Below are positions 35,153 through 43,682 of a DNA stretch of 64,000 nucleotides, piece after piece. The position numbers and the translations under genes were made by a program. Under the pieces are notes generated by a model. The model was not told the DNA's origin. It did no database searches and saw only the letters and a program-made list of their open reading frames with translations. Position 1 is the first letter of the stretch; every line of letters starts with the position of its first letter. The stretch is from contig JAHHID010000004.1 in the NCBI GenBank assembly GCA_019359015.1, positions 1 through 64,000 on the forward strand. Reading direction: 5' to 3'. The DNA is from Spirirestis rafaelensis WJT71-NPBG6. Lineage in GTDB: Bacteria; Cyanobacteriota; Cyanobacteriia; Cyanobacteriales; Nostocaceae.

Positions 35153-37111
35153 CTAGAACGTGAATGTTGTTCTGAGAGTACCGATAAACGCATCATCGTT
35201 ATCGCTGTTTTGACCAGGAGAGGTCAACCAAATTACACCAGGGGTGATGGAAACGTTATCAGACACGCGATACTTGTAGAAACCTTCAACTTGATAAGGA
35301 ATATCTCTAGAACCACGACCCGTACGACCCAAGGCATAGGGTTGTGCACCACCGAAGATACCTAAAACGTTACCCTTCTTACCAAAGTCAGGTAAGGCTA
35401 TGCCAGCTCCGTAGCTGAAAGCTTCAAAATCATCATTTGAACCGAAACCACTGACATCGTGGTAAGACACAAAGCCGCTGATAGACAGTTTGTCGCTTGG
35501 TCTAACGGCTGCTGACAGACCGTAGGAGTTACTTGAAGATGCGTTTACAGCGCTCAGAGCGTTGGCTTGTGAAGTACCTACTAAAGGAACGTTTTGTCCT
35601 TGGAATCCACCTGCATCAAATAAAGCACTACCAGCGCCGTGGTAGCCGTGGACGTAGGTTGCAGCTAAGGCGATGCGATCGCCCAAGTTAAAGTTCAACT
35701 GTCCTAGAGCAGCATAATTGCCATTGAATACACCTGAACCACCATTAGGGTTATTTGCTTCAGATCCCAAGTAACCTATAGTTAGTGCGCTTGGTTTCAG
35801 GATACCGCCGCCTCTACCAAAGTTGAAGTTTAGGGCTGCACCCGCACCACCACCAATCCGGAAGATGGGGTTTTCGGAACCGAATGCAGTTAAAGCACCA
35901 TTACCGCCGTCGTAGTCCTCAAAGTAAGGGTTGACAGTGGCTGCATAATCGCTATGAACACCACCGGTAGCTGCGACGTAAAGTCTAGCAGGTCCTACGG
36001 GAACGTAATACGCCAACCAGTCTAGGACGACACCGTTATCGTTTTGTTCTCTACCGGTTATGTTAAAGGTTTGAAGACCTTCAGCACTACGTTCTGAAGC
36101 ATCTATAGTTCCGTTTCCGTTAACGTCTCTGTCAGCACCTAAGTTCAATCTTCCAGCATTACCAGTGGCAAGACGGGTGTGTAAAATGTCTCTACCCGTG
36201 AAGCTGGTTTGCAAGTCTAAACGTACTCTTTCTTGGAAGACAGTGTTGTTATTATCGCCAGCTTGATCGCCAAAAGCATCAGTGAGGGCGAATATCGCTT
36301 CACCCACTAACTTAGTAGTGGTAGAGAATTGATTTGACTCTAATTCAGCAGCCCGGGCTTCTAACGCATCCACACGTCCGCGTAAAGTTGCCAGTTCTGC
36401 GGAAAACTCTTCTTGCAAACGCTGTAAGGTTGCCAAATCCTCTTTTGTCACCAAGTCAGCTGTTGCTGTGGCGATCAATTCGTTAACGCGATCCAAACAA
36501 GCATTTAAACCAGCGGCAAATTCATAACGGGTTAAAGCACGGTTCCCGCGATAGGTTCCATTTGGATAACCTGCGATACAACCGTAACGCTCAACCAAGG
36601 ACTGTAACGCTTGGAATGCCCAGTCTGTCGGTTGTACGTCCGAAAACTGGGAAACCGATGTCACTTGAGCTTGAGAATTACCGTTCTTACCTTCGTTGCT
36701 GTACTTGTTAACTTGATCTAGAGTGTTAACTTGAGTTTGTTGTTGTACCTGAGCCAATACTTGTGGCTTTTTAGCAACTGTAGTGGCGCTAGATGTTGAA
36801 AATACTGTACTCTTTTGTACTTGAGCTACTTCTGGTTTTTGGGCAACTTGAGTAGCGGCAGTTGGGAATACTATACCTTTAGAAGTATTTATCGAAGCTT
36901 CTAATTTATCTACTGTTGGTAGGAGTTCTAGTTTATCGGCTTGTAATGCTTCTGTTGAAGGAGCTTGTGATTTTTCAGTTTGTAATGTTTCTGTCTGAAT
37001 AGCCTTCTGGGTGGTTGTAGTTGGAGCTGCGATCGCTGTTGCTGAAACTAACAACGTTGCTCCTAAAACCGCTGGACTAACCACCAAGGATTTCCACAAT
37101 AAATTAGACAT
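35153..37111 (-). CDS. Iron-uptake porin (SLH domain plus OprB-type barrel)
   Basis: From the ATG at 37111 (MSNLLWKSLVVSPAV) the protein has 652 residues and a signal peptide ending near AIAAP. A strong GAGGAAAA ribosome-binding site supports this start over one 16 codons upstream. A Thr/Gln/Lys-rich linker follows, then an SLH motif (FSDVQPTDWAFQALQSLVER, GYPNGTYRGNRALTRYEFA) that binds peptidoglycan-linked polymer. A coiled coil (LQRLQEEFSAELATLRGRV) comes next, then a long beta-barrel ending in the terminal aromatic FIGTLRTTFTF. This is the usual cyanobacterial outer-membrane porin layout; the group includes proteins needed for iron import. Confidence 0.93.
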   Translation of the reverse strand: MSNLLWKSLVVSPAVLGATLLVSATAIAAPTTTTQKAIQTETLQTEKSQAPSTEALQADKLELLPTVDKLEASINTSKGIVFPTAATQVAQKPEVAQVQKSTVFSTSSATTVAKKPQVLAQVQQQTQVNTLDQVNKYSNEGKNGNSQAQVTSVSQFSDVQPTDWAFQALQSLVERYGCIAGYPNGTYRGNRALTRYEFAAGLNACLDRVNELIATATADLVTKEDLATLQRLQEEFSAELATLRGRVDALEARAAELESNQFSTTTKLVGEAIFALTDAFGDQAGDNNNTVFQERVRLDLQTSFTGRDILHTRLATGNAGRLNLGADRDVNGNGTIDASERSAEGLQTFNITGREQNDNGVVLDWLAYYVPVGPARLYVAATGGVHSDYAATVNPYFEDYDGGNGALTAFGSENPIFRIGGGAGAALNFNFGRGGGILKPSALTIGYLGSEANNPNGGSGVFNGNYAALGQLNFNLGDRIALAATYVHGYHGAGSALFDAGGFQGQNVPLVGTSQANALSAVNASSSNSYGLSAAVRPSDKLSISGFVSYHDVSGFGSNDDFEAFSYGAGIALPDFGKKGNVLGIFGGAQPYALGRTGRGSRDIPYQVEGFYKYRVSDNVSITPGVIWLTSPGQNSDNDDAFIGTLRTTFTF

Positions 37112-37452
37112 TTTTCCTCTTTTCCTCACACCTTGTATAGATAACCTTGTTTGTTGCACTTATTCCGGAAAATGCGACATCCTTTTTAAACCTTTTATAT
37201 GAGGCTTAATTGTCACCACTACAATTCTAGTTTTTGCCAAGCTAATAACTGATTAATTTTATATAAAAATTGATGTGATTAACTTAATGCAAAAACATAC
37301 CCTTATACTTTGGTATTATAAAACATCTTAGTTATCTGACAAGGTAGGACGGATCGCCTCATAAACTGTCACACATGCACGGCGATAGGAATTTATCACT
37401 TATATGGGGGGCAGCTTCATTTGCGTCTTTATTGTTGTAAGGGTGAAGGAAT

Positions 37453-37734
37453 TTACCGAATTTGGGAAATTACCTCTGCCAATTGAAAGTCTTTCTCTGT
37501 CAACCCACCTGCATCATGTGTTGTGAGGGCAATCTTAACTTTGTTGTAAGAAATCTCTATATCTGGATGATGTCCTGCCGACTCAGCAGGCTCTACGAGT
37601 TGATTTACAAACTCAATTGCCTGAATAAAATCCTTAAACTTGCGGGTACACTCCAACCTGGAATCGTCTACTGTCCAGCCATTAAGAACGCTTGCTCGTT
37701 GTTGAATCTCTGCTTCGCTCAGTAGTTGCGCCAT
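37453..37734 (-). CDS. phhB: Pterin-4a-carbinolamine dehydratase
   Basis: A 93-residue protein with the family signature LNGWTVDD, RKFKDFIQAIEFVNQL, and the active-site block AESAGHHPDIEISYNKVKI, followed by THDAGGLTEKDFQLA. The enzyme dehydrates 4a-hydroxytetrahydropterin; in bacteria it also has roles linked to molybdopterin or other pterin metabolism. Length is typical. A terminator and a structured RNA region lie directly upstream on the same strand, which may form its leader. Confidence 0.93.
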   Translation of the reverse strand: MAQLLSEAEIQQRASVLNGWTVDDSRLECTRKFKDFIQAIEFVNQLVEPAESAGHHPDIEISYNKVKIALTTHDAGGLTEKDFQLAEVISQIR

Positions 37735-37805
37735 TGCTAGATAAAACCTGATTATTCTAGATTTTTCTGATCCACAGTTTCTGAAAAAGCTTAAAAAACA
37801 CCCTT

Positions 37806-37853
37806 AAAAAACTATCCGCCCTCGATTAGATCAGATGACCTAATTGAGGGCGG
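37806..37853 (-). terminator. Strong intrinsic terminator upstream of phhB
   Basis: Minus strand: CCGCCCTCAATTAG, a 10-base loop, CTAATCGAGGGCGG, then ATAGTTTTTT. The 14-bp stem has one mismatch. It ends 71 bp before the phhB start, so it either ends a small RNA or acts as an attenuator. Confidence 0.92.
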
Positions 37854-37954
37854 TCTAGCGGGTCTTCAGGTTGCAACCAGACTGCCGGAAGGAACTCCGA
37901 GCGAGCCTTGCTACTTGAGCTAACTTAGTCTCTCAAGAGAACTAAGGCTAACTT

Positions 37955-38026
37955 TTAGAGAACAGCCCCGGCACACAGCCGGCTAACTGCAACCTGATGA
38001 CCCATGCGTATACTACTTTCTATCAT
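37955..38026 (-). CDS. Micro-ORF (23 codons) with a perfect Shine-Dalgarno
   Basis: The ATG at 38026 is preceded by AGGAGGTGAT with ideal spacing (8 bases from GGAGG). It encodes 23 residues beginning MIESSIRMGHQV and ending LCAGAVL, with TAA at 37955-37957. The start codon lies within a potential hairpin (CCATG...CATGG). The strength of the ribosome-binding site, unusual for this window, suggests real translation, either of a functional small peptide or of a regulatory leader peptide. It has no recognisable homology, and the overlapping RNA structures mean the peptide sequence itself may not be what is conserved. Confidence 0.5.
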   Translation of the reverse strand: MIESSIRMGHQVAVSRLCAGAVL

Positions 38027-38064
38027 GGGCATCACCTCCTTGTTGCCTAAGTGGTCTTATTTTC

Positions 38065-38095
38065 AAAAAGGCAGAGCATTTCGCTCTGGGTTTTT
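38065..38095. terminator. Bidirectional terminator-like hairpin
   Basis: CAGAGC-atttc-GCTCTG flanked by AAAAA on the left and GGGTTTTT on the right, so it can terminate on either strand. On the minus strand it lies between the TATAAT box and the micro-ORF, where it could act as an early attenuator or as a second psbD terminator. Confidence 0.7.
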
Positions 38096-38121
38096 ACACC
38101 TTTCATCAATATAACACATGG

Positions 38122-38127
38122 ATTATA
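38122..38127 (-). promoter_or_regulatory. Candidate -10 box (TATAAT) for the structured RNA
   Basis: A perfect TATAAT on the minus strand, about 96 bases before the micro-ORF start. No matching -35 hexamer is clear. It lies downstream of the psbD terminator, consistent with an independent transcript. Confidence 0.4.
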
Positions 38128-38143
38128 GATATTGACGATGAAT

Positions 38144-38173
38144 AAAAAAAAACCCCACCAAAAAAGGCGGGGG
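38144..38173 (-). terminator. Rho-independent terminator of psbD
   Basis: Minus strand: CCCCGCC-tttttt-GGTGGGG followed by nine T residues, about 48 bp after the psbD stop. Confidence 0.92.
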
Positions 38174-38220
38174 ATAAATGATGAATGCTAAATGCAGATT
38201 AATTAATGCATCATTGATCC

Positions 38221-39276
38221 TTACAGAGCGTTACCACGTGGTAGTACTTCTTCAGGGAAGACAAATTGTTCGTGAGGTTGATCTTGAGGAGCCATCCAAG
38301 CGCGGATACCCTCGTTCAACAAAATGTTCTTGGTATAGAATGTTTCAAACTCTGGGTCTTCTGCCGCACGCAATTCTTGCGATACGAAGTCATAAGCCCG
38401 CAGGTTCAGTGCCAAACCAACAATTCCAATTGCTGCCATCCACAAGCCTGTGACCGGGACAAACAACATGAAGAAGTGCAGCCAACGCTTGTTAGAGAAA
38501 GCAATACCGAATATCTGTGACCAGAAACGGTTTGCTGTCACCATTGAGTAGGTTTCTTCTGATTGAGTCGGGTTGAAGGCACGGAAGGTGTTTGCACCGT
38601 CGCCATCTTCAAACAATGTATTTTCGACTGTTGCACCGTGAATCGCGCACAGCAATGCTCCACCCAATACACCAGCTACGCCCATCATGTGGAAGGGGTT
38701 GAGGGTAAAGTTATGGAAGCCTTGGATGAACAAGATGAAGCGGAAAATTGCCGCTACACCAAAGCTCGGTGCAAAGAACCAGGACGATTGTCCCAAGGGG
38801 TACATCAAAAATACGCTGACGAATACAGCGATGGGAGCAGAAAACGCTATTGCGTTGTAAGGACGAATCCCTACAAGACGAGCGATTTCAAATTGACGCA
38901 ACATGAAGCCAATTAAAGCAAAGGCTCCGTGTAATGCGACAAATGCCCACAATCCACCTAACTGAAACCAACGCGTAAAGTCGCCTTGTGCTTCTGGTCC
39001 CCACAGCAACAATAACGAGTGTCCCAAGCTATCTGCTGGGGTCGATACTGCTACTGTCAGGAAGTTACAACCTTCCAGGTATGATGAGGCTAATCCGTGG
39101 GTGTACCATGAGGTGACGAATGTTGTACCGGTTAGCCAACCGCCTAATGCTAGGAAGGCTGTTGGGAATAATAATATCCCTGACCAACCTACGAATACAA
39201 AGCGATCGCGCTTCAACCAGTCGTCTAGTACGTCAAACCACCCTCTACTGGGGGCGCGTCCTACTGCGATGGTCAT
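38221..39276 (-). CDS. psbD: Photosystem II D2 protein, stand-alone copy
   Basis: 351 residues from [20 protein letters not shown] to [10 protein letters not shown], with all five D2 helices. The ATG at 39276 has a GGAGAT ribosome-binding site; the longer frame to 39345 adds a non-native extension. Key sites are kept (numbers here are one less than in Thermosynechococcus): Tyr159 (TyrD), His116 (peripheral chlorophyll), His188, and His196 (P680 ligand). The residue after HN is Phe190, where plant and thermophile D2 have Trp191; Ala111 and Cys70 also look unusual. psbC, which normally overlaps the psbD 3' end, is absent: the gene ends in its own terminator, so this is an extra, stand-alone copy. 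D2 binds QA, pheophytin and P680 in the thylakoid membrane. Confidence 0.96.
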   Translation of the reverse strand: MTIAVGRAPSRGWFDVLDDWLKRDRFVFVGWSGILLFPTAFLALGGWLTGTTFVTSWYTHGLASSYLEGCNFLTVAVSTPADSLGHSLLLLWGPEAQGDFTRWFQLGGLWAFVALHGAFALIGFMLRQFEIARLVGIRPYNAIAFSAPIAVFVSVFLMYPLGQSSWFFAPSFGVAAIFRFILFIQGFHNFTLNPFHMMGVAGVLGGALLCAIHGATVENTLFEDGDGANTFRAFNPTQSEETYSMVTANRFWSQIFGIAFSNKRWLHFFMLFVPVTGLWMAAIGIVGLALNLRAYDFVSQELRAAEDPEFETFYTKNILLNEGIRAWMAPQDQPHEQFVFPEEVLPRGNAL

Positions 39277-39584
39277 TACAAGAAATCTCCAAAAGTTTAT
39301 AAGTTCAGGTTTTTTTCTGCCTATAGATTGCTGTTTTACTGCCATCTATAAGACAAAGCATAAGCTGGGTTATTAATCCAGTTTACAATTTTTTACTGTC
39401 TCTCATTATTCTATAACTACATTTCTTATTTTTCTACACAATTTTTAATCTAATTTAATATTTAGACAGAATTAAGTCGTAAATCAGGAGTCAGGAGTTC
39501 TTCCTAGTCCGGATTCCCGATTCCCTAGTACAGGCTGGCAGACGCTAGAATGATTGCTACAGTTAAATTTGACTCTTGGGACTC

Positions 39585-39857
39585 ATGTTCACAATCGACT
39601 TAACCTTAAGAAATACACCTTTCCCCGTATCAGTACAACGTAAGACATCTGAGGATGCTGAAGCTATTTATCAGCTGATTTTGGCAGCAATGCGCTCTGG
39701 CAACCCTGATATTGTGGAACTAATATGCGAGGGCAAGACAGAGAAAAAAATCGCTGTCCGTGGTAGTGAAATTTCTGGGGTGCAAATATCTCAGAAAGAT
39801 GGTGTAGCTGCTGGTGGTGCTAGACCACCTGGTTTCTTCGCCCTAGCCGCTGAGTAA
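39585..39857 (+). CDS. UPF0367 family protein
   Basis: A 90-residue protein starting MFTIDLTLRNTPFPVSVQRK and ending ARPPGFFALAAE, both diagnostic of the conserved cyanobacterial UPF0367 family. Its function is unknown. The ATG at 39585 matches the family start; a TTG nine bases upstream would add MGL. It lies 18 bp before the ABC ATPase gene on the same strand, so they probably form an operon. A TAGAAT-like -10 is visible near 39546. Confidence 0.9.
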   Translation: MFTIDLTLRNTPFPVSVQRKTSEDAEAIYQLILAAMRSGNPDIVELICEGKTEKKIAVRGSEISGVQISQKDGVAAGGARPPGFFALAAE

Positions 39858-39875
39858 GCCATCGGCGGTATAAAA

Positions 39876-40553
39876 ATGGCGGAACTGGGCATTGAGGTAA
39901 AAGATTTAAACTTCAGTTGGACTAATGGAGAGAAAGTAATCAAATCTTGCTCTCTAGAAGTACCTAAAGGTGCATTTTGGATGCTTTTGGGTACTAATGG
40001 CAGTGGAAAATCAACTTTACTTAGATTACTTGCGGGGTTATTAGGACCTCAGTCTGGCGAAATTCGGGTTTTGCATCCCGTTGGCTTTGTCTTCCAAAAT
40101 CCGGATCATCAATTGGTGATGCCAACTGTTGGTGCAGATGTGGCTTTTGGACTGGTGGAAGAAAAATTGCCGCCAAAAATAGTCAGAGCAAGGGTTGAGG
40201 AAGCGCTGGAAGCAGTGAATTTGCTTGCACTGCAACGACGCCCCATCTACGCTTTGAGTGGTGGACAGAAGCAGCGAGTGGCAATTGCTGGTGCGATCGC
40301 TCGTCGCTGTGAGGTCTTACTATTAGATGAACCAACTGCTTTACTCGATCCAGATAGCCAACTAGACTTGGTAGCTCAAGTACGCCACCTAGTCAAAAGT
40401 CGCAATATGACGGCTCTTTGGGTAACGCATCGCTTAGATGAGTTAAATTACTGTGATGGCGCTTTCTTGTTAGAAAAAGGCTCTCTAGTGGATAAAGGTG
40501 AAGCCCCACGTTTGAAAAAACGTTTGATGGAGGTACACAACGAAGCCTCTTAA
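39876..40553 (+). CDS. ABC transporter ATP-binding protein, ECF/CbiO-like
   Basis: A 225-residue ATPase with Walker A LLGTNGSGKSTLLRLLAG, Q-loop FVFQNPDHQLVMPTVGADV, signature ALSGGQKQRVAIAGAIA, Walker B VLLLDEPTALLD and H-loop WVTHRLDEL. The NPDHQ-type Q-loop is typical of energy-coupling-factor (EcfA/CbiO) ATPases that power vitamin or cobalt/nickel uptake. No membrane subunit is encoded next to it, so the substrate is unknown. A terminator follows at 40620. Confidence 0.93.
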   Translation: MAELGIEVKDLNFSWTNGEKVIKSCSLEVPKGAFWMLLGTNGSGKSTLLRLLAGLLGPQSGEIRVLHPVGFVFQNPDHQLVMPTVGADVAFGLVEEKLPPKIVRARVEEALEAVNLLALQRRPIYALSGGQKQRVAIAGAIARRCEVLLLDEPTALLDPDSQLDLVAQVRHLVKSRNMTALWVTHRLDELNYCDGAFLLEKGSLVDKGEAPRLKKRLMEVHNEAS

Positions 40554-40619
40554 CACCCACTTGTCCAGCTTTCTTTTATCTCAAGCTAATAATTAATTAG
40601 TAATTACAAACAACTGCAA

Positions 40620-40643
40620 CGCGCCTATAAAAAGGCGCGTTTT
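40620..40643 (+). terminator. Rho-independent terminator after the ABC ATPase gene
   Basis: CGCGCC-tataaaaa-GGCGCG followed by TTTT, 67 bp past the stop codon. Confidence 0.85.
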
Positions 40644-40777
40644 CAGTTAAGGCAGCTACTTTACACAATTAATCTACATGTTTTGTTTTCTGTAACATAG
40701 TGTTACAACCAGTGCTTCAATTACTATAAAAGTTATGAATGAATTTTGTTAACTCTAGATAATTGTGATTAAAAACC

Positions 40778-41329
40778 ATGCCCCCCTCCTTACTTCCAGC
40801 CGTTTTGTTAGTGGACGGCTACAATATAATTGGCGCTTGGTCGTGCCTGAAAAAAACCCGTGACCATTATGGATTAGAGGCAGCACGCGGTGAACTGATT
40901 GAAGCTTTAGTTAGTTACACCGCTTTTGAGGGTTATGACACTCAAATCGTGTTTGATGCCCAATATCAAAATTCATCTAGCAATAAAGAAGCTATTACAG
41001 AGCTTTTATCAGTTCATTACACTGATTTTGGACAGACTGCTGATACGTACATTGAGAAAAGCTGTGCGTCTTTACGCTCCTCATTAGCACAGTCTTTGAT
41101 TTCTCGCGTAATTGTTGCCACATCAGATCGCGCACAACAGCTGATGGTACTAGGTTATGGTGCTGAGTGGATGTCTGCTCAAAAACTATGTTGGGAAGTG
41201 GAAGCCACCGTGTGTCGATCGCGGCAAAAGTCTCAAACAAGGAAACGACCTAAAACTAGATTTCTTGCAAATTCCATTGACCCCAAAGCGCGGCAGCGTC
41301 TGGCGGAATTGCGAATGCGAATAAATTAA
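40778..41329 (+). CDS. YacP-like NYN domain ribonuclease
   Basis: A 183-residue protein with the NYN/PIN-like fold: LLVDGYNIIGAW near the start (first catalytic Asp), YDTQIVFDAQYQ, HYTDFGQTADTYIEK, and VIVATSDRAQQLMVLGYGAEW. It matches the YacP family, whose B. subtilis member Rae1 cleaves mRNA in the ribosomal A site. The C-terminal basic tail (KSQTRKRPKTRF) could bind RNA. It is free-standing between a terminator and tRNA-Asn. Confidence 0.9.
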   Translation: MPPSLLPAVLLVDGYNIIGAWSCLKKTRDHYGLEAARGELIEALVSYTAFEGYDTQIVFDAQYQNSSSNKEAITELLSVHYTDFGQTADTYIEKSCASLRSSLAQSLISRVIVATSDRAQQLMVLGYGAEWMSAQKLCWEVEATVCRSRQKSQTRKRPKTRFLANSIDPKARQRLAELRMRIN

Positions 41330-41481
41330 ATATTAGCATGAATTTATGGCAAAGTGACCTTTGTCATTGGGTTTGGATTGAAAGGATTATGGGCTTAAGT
41401 ATCTAAAAAAAGTTTTTTGGAAAAATTTTAAAGAAGGTACTTGCCAAATCCTATCTTTACCCTTACTATAAGAAATTGTGA

Positions 41482-41553
<72 letters not shown>

Positions 41554-41578
41554 TTAAGTAAAAGGTGAAAGATGAAGG

Positions 41579-42790
41579 ATGAAGGATGAAAGAAAAAATT
41601 TCAAACTTCAATCCTCAAGCTTTCAGCAGTTCTGGTCGCTTGACACATCGGTGACGTTTCTCAATCATGGTTCGTTTGGTGCTTGTCCAAGGACTGTGTT
41701 GGAAGCGCAACAACGACTGCGCGAACAGCTAGAACATGAACCTTTGCGCTTTTTTGGCAGGGAGTGGGAACCATTGCTAGATGAGGCAAGGAAGAAACTC
41801 GCGGAATTTGTGGGTGGGGATGCCGAAGATTTGGTATTTGTTCCAAATGCGACGACTGGTGTAAATTCGGTGTTGCGATCGCTTGTCTTTCATCCTGAGG
41901 ATGAAATTCTCACAACCAACCACGAGTACAACGCTTGCCGTAATGCTTTAGATTTTATCGCTAGTCGCACTGGGGCGCGGGTGGTGGTGGCAAAGATTCC
42001 TTTTCCGATAGAATCGCCTCAGGAAATATTAGACGCGGTAATTGAGCAGGTTTCGCCAAAAACGCGATTAGCACTTTTGGATCATGTTACCAGCCAGACT
42101 GGGTTAATTTTCCCGCTTCAGCAGTTGGTGAAACAGTTGCAACAACGGGGTGTGGATACGCTTGTAGATGGTGCCCACGCACCGGGAATGCTTCCTTTAA
42201 ATTTATTAGAAATTGGGGCGACTTATTACACAGGGAATTGTCATAAATGGCTGTGTGCGCCGAAGGGAGCAGCTTTTTTGTATGTACGACGCGATAAACA
42301 GCCAGAAATTCGTCCGCTGACAATTAGCCACGGTGCAAACTCACCACTAACTGATAAATCACGCTTTCAGTTGGAATTTGATTGGATGGGTACAGATGAT
42401 CCTACTGCTTATATGTGCGTTCCGGAAGCGATCGCTTTTATGGGTTCTCTGTTACCTGGTGGGTGGAATGAATTAAGACAGCGAAATCATCAGCTAGCAT
42501 TGCAAGCAAGACAGTTACTTTGTGAAGCTTTGGATGTGTCGATGCCGTGTCCAGATGAGATGATTGGTTCTATGGCGGTTGTGCCTATGCCAGAAGTGTT
42601 GGAAAGTCGCAATTTTATGGCTTTGCGCGATGAATTATTTGATAGATTTGGAATTCAAGTGCAAGTGGTTCCCTGGCAGGAAAAACCGAAGTTATTGGTA
42701 AGGGTTTCGGCGCAAATTTATAATACTTTGGAGCAGTATGAATATTTGGGAAAGGCGTTGAAAGAGTTAATTATTGAGAATGTTAATTAA
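41579..42790 (+). CDS. Class V aminotransferase family protein (isopenicillin-N epimerase-like)
   Basis: A 403-residue PLP enzyme. It opens with SVTFLNHGSFGACPRTVLEA, then VFVPNATTGVNSVLRSL, LLDHVTSQTGLIFP, VDGAHAPGM and the PLP-lysine motif GNCHKWLCAPKG. This is the layout of the isopenicillin-N epimerase/cysteine-desulfurase-like group; the real substrate cannot be told. The first codons lie in a run of GATGAAG repeats, so the exact start is uncertain. It overlaps the convergent PIN gene by 4 bases at the stops. Confidence 0.9.
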   Translation: MKDERKNFKLQSSSFQQFWSLDTSVTFLNHGSFGACPRTVLEAQQRLREQLEHEPLRFFGREWEPLLDEARKKLAEFVGGDAEDLVFVPNATTGVNSVLRSLVFHPEDEILTTNHEYNACRNALDFIASRTGARVVVAKIPFPIESPQEILDAVIEQVSPKTRLALLDHVTSQTGLIFPLQQLVKQLQQRGVDTLVDGAHAPGMLPLNLLEIGATYYTGNCHKWLCAPKGAAFLYVRRDKQPEIRPLTISHGANSPLTDKSRFQLEFDWMGTDDPTAYMCVPEAIAFMGSLLPGGWNELRQRNHQLALQARQLLCEALDVSMPCPDEMIGSMAVVPMPEVLESRNFMALRDELFDRFGIQVQVVPWQEKPKLLVRVSAQIYNTLEQYEYLGKALKELIIENVN

Positions 42791-43224
42791 CTGTTGTTAA
42801 ATACGAAATTGACCCAAGGTAATGCTGCTTGTACTGAGTTATACAACCGCCTATCTGCCGTCCAGAAATTGCATTCTAATCTTTGAGCTAGTGCTAGATA
42901 GTGAGCATCATAACTTGCTGACAGTCTGAGACTTCTCGCTAAACTTAAGGCTTCTTGGTGTAATTCTGCATCACCGTAAAGCCTGATATTTAAATTCATT
43001 GCTTCTGCTAAAACTTGATCCGCTTCTTCTGGTGCTATTTGCCCTGCAACAGCAGACCGATGCAAGGCATTGCTAAGTTCATAGTAAATTAAGGTCGGTG
43101 CAACAATTGTGTAATTTAACTCTAACCACTGATTCCACAATTCTCTTATCCGCAAGGCGAAAGTACCTCTTGATAACAAAAGTACCACTAAGTTGGCATC
43201 AACACAAACTACACTTGATGTCAT
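42787..43224 (-). CDS. PIN domain toxin (VapC-like)
   Basis: 145 residues from the ATG at 43224 (MTSSVVCVDANLVVLLL). The four acidic PIN residues are visible: Asp in VCVDANL, Glu in IYYELSNAL, Asp in SYDAHYLALA and Asp in WTADRRL. PIN toxins are Mg-dependent ribonucleases. The start overlaps the stop of the upstream gene (ATGA), giving a coupled toxin-antitoxin operon. The longer frame to 43248 would overlap the partner by more. Confidence 0.87.
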   Translation of the reverse strand: MTSSVVCVDANLVVLLLSRGTFALRIRELWNQWLELNYTIVAPTLIYYELSNALHRSAVAGQIAPEEADQVLAEAMNLNIRLYGDAELHQEALSLARSLRLSASYDAHYLALAQRLECNFWTADRRLYNSVQAALPWVNFVFNNS

Positions 43225-43490
43225 TTTGCCTGAGATTTTGGAAAGCAACTACGCATAAGTTCATCATGTTGCTCATTGCGCTCTTCTCTTGTTTGTCGGA
43301 TATAGTCTTCTAGGGGTGGGTCAAATGGTTTTCCTGCCCGACGAGTGTTGATTTTGTCTCCCAACTCAATCAGCCTTTGGAAAGCTGCTTGTCGGTCGGA
43401 TTTTTGCAATTTTTTGTCCAAAAGCGTCCTTTCCTCTTGGGAAAGAGACTGGATAATTTTTGCTAAACCGTCTACGAGTTGCGTGTTCAT
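43221..43490 (-). CDS. Probable antitoxin of the PIN-domain pair
   Basis: 89 residues from MNTQLVDGLAKIIQSLSQEE. It is charged and helical, with a C-terminal Pro-containing block (AGKPFDPPLEDYIRQTREER) of a kind that can wrap a toxin. Its stop overlaps the PIN gene start. A start at 43520 is possible but has poorer signals. No standard DNA-binding fold is obvious, so its family is unclear. Confidence 0.65.
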   Translation of the reverse strand: MNTQLVDGLAKIIQSLSQEERTLLDKKLQKSDRQAAFQRLIELGDKINTRRAGKPFDPPLEDYIRQTREERNEQHDELMRSCFPKSQAK

Positions 43491-43682
43491 GGTTTGACAG
43501 CATAGGGTAGTTATATTCATATCCTATAATCGCTGCTCTAAAAAAAGTTAACCGAAAGGCCGATCGCGCTCTGCTTTTCATCAAGCTGGCTCTGGGGGTG
43601 TAGAGTGTAGGAATCAAAACCCTAACACCCTACCCCGTTTTGCATATCCGGTGAGAAGTCAGTCAAAAGAATTCAAAATCGG

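Larger units (their letters stand above)
37806..38115 (-). ncRNA. Structured RNA: candidate small RNA or regulatory leader of phhB
   Basis: About 310 nt on the minus strand between a TATAAT box (38122-38127) and the terminator at 37806. Several stems are visible: CTTAGT-t-CTCTTGAGAG-ACTAAG; CCGGC-tgtgt-GCCGG; a long-range pair GGGTCatCAGGTTGC with GCAACCTGaaGACCC; and TGATGcCCATG with CATGGgtCATCA around a start codon. The last two share bases and cannot form together. A 23-codon ORF lies inside. I do not recognise the family. Transcript ends are inferred. Confidence 0.6.

Noticed and set aside
37880-37910. Signal recognition particle RNA, suggested by GCCGGAAGGAAC on the plus strand
   Set aside because: The surrounding bases do not form the conserved domain IV loops, and the terminator T-run is on the other strand.
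39277-39345. N-terminal extension of D2
   Set aside because: The frame is open upstream, but the conserved D2 start (MTIAVGRAP) has its own GGAGAT site; the extension is leader sequence.
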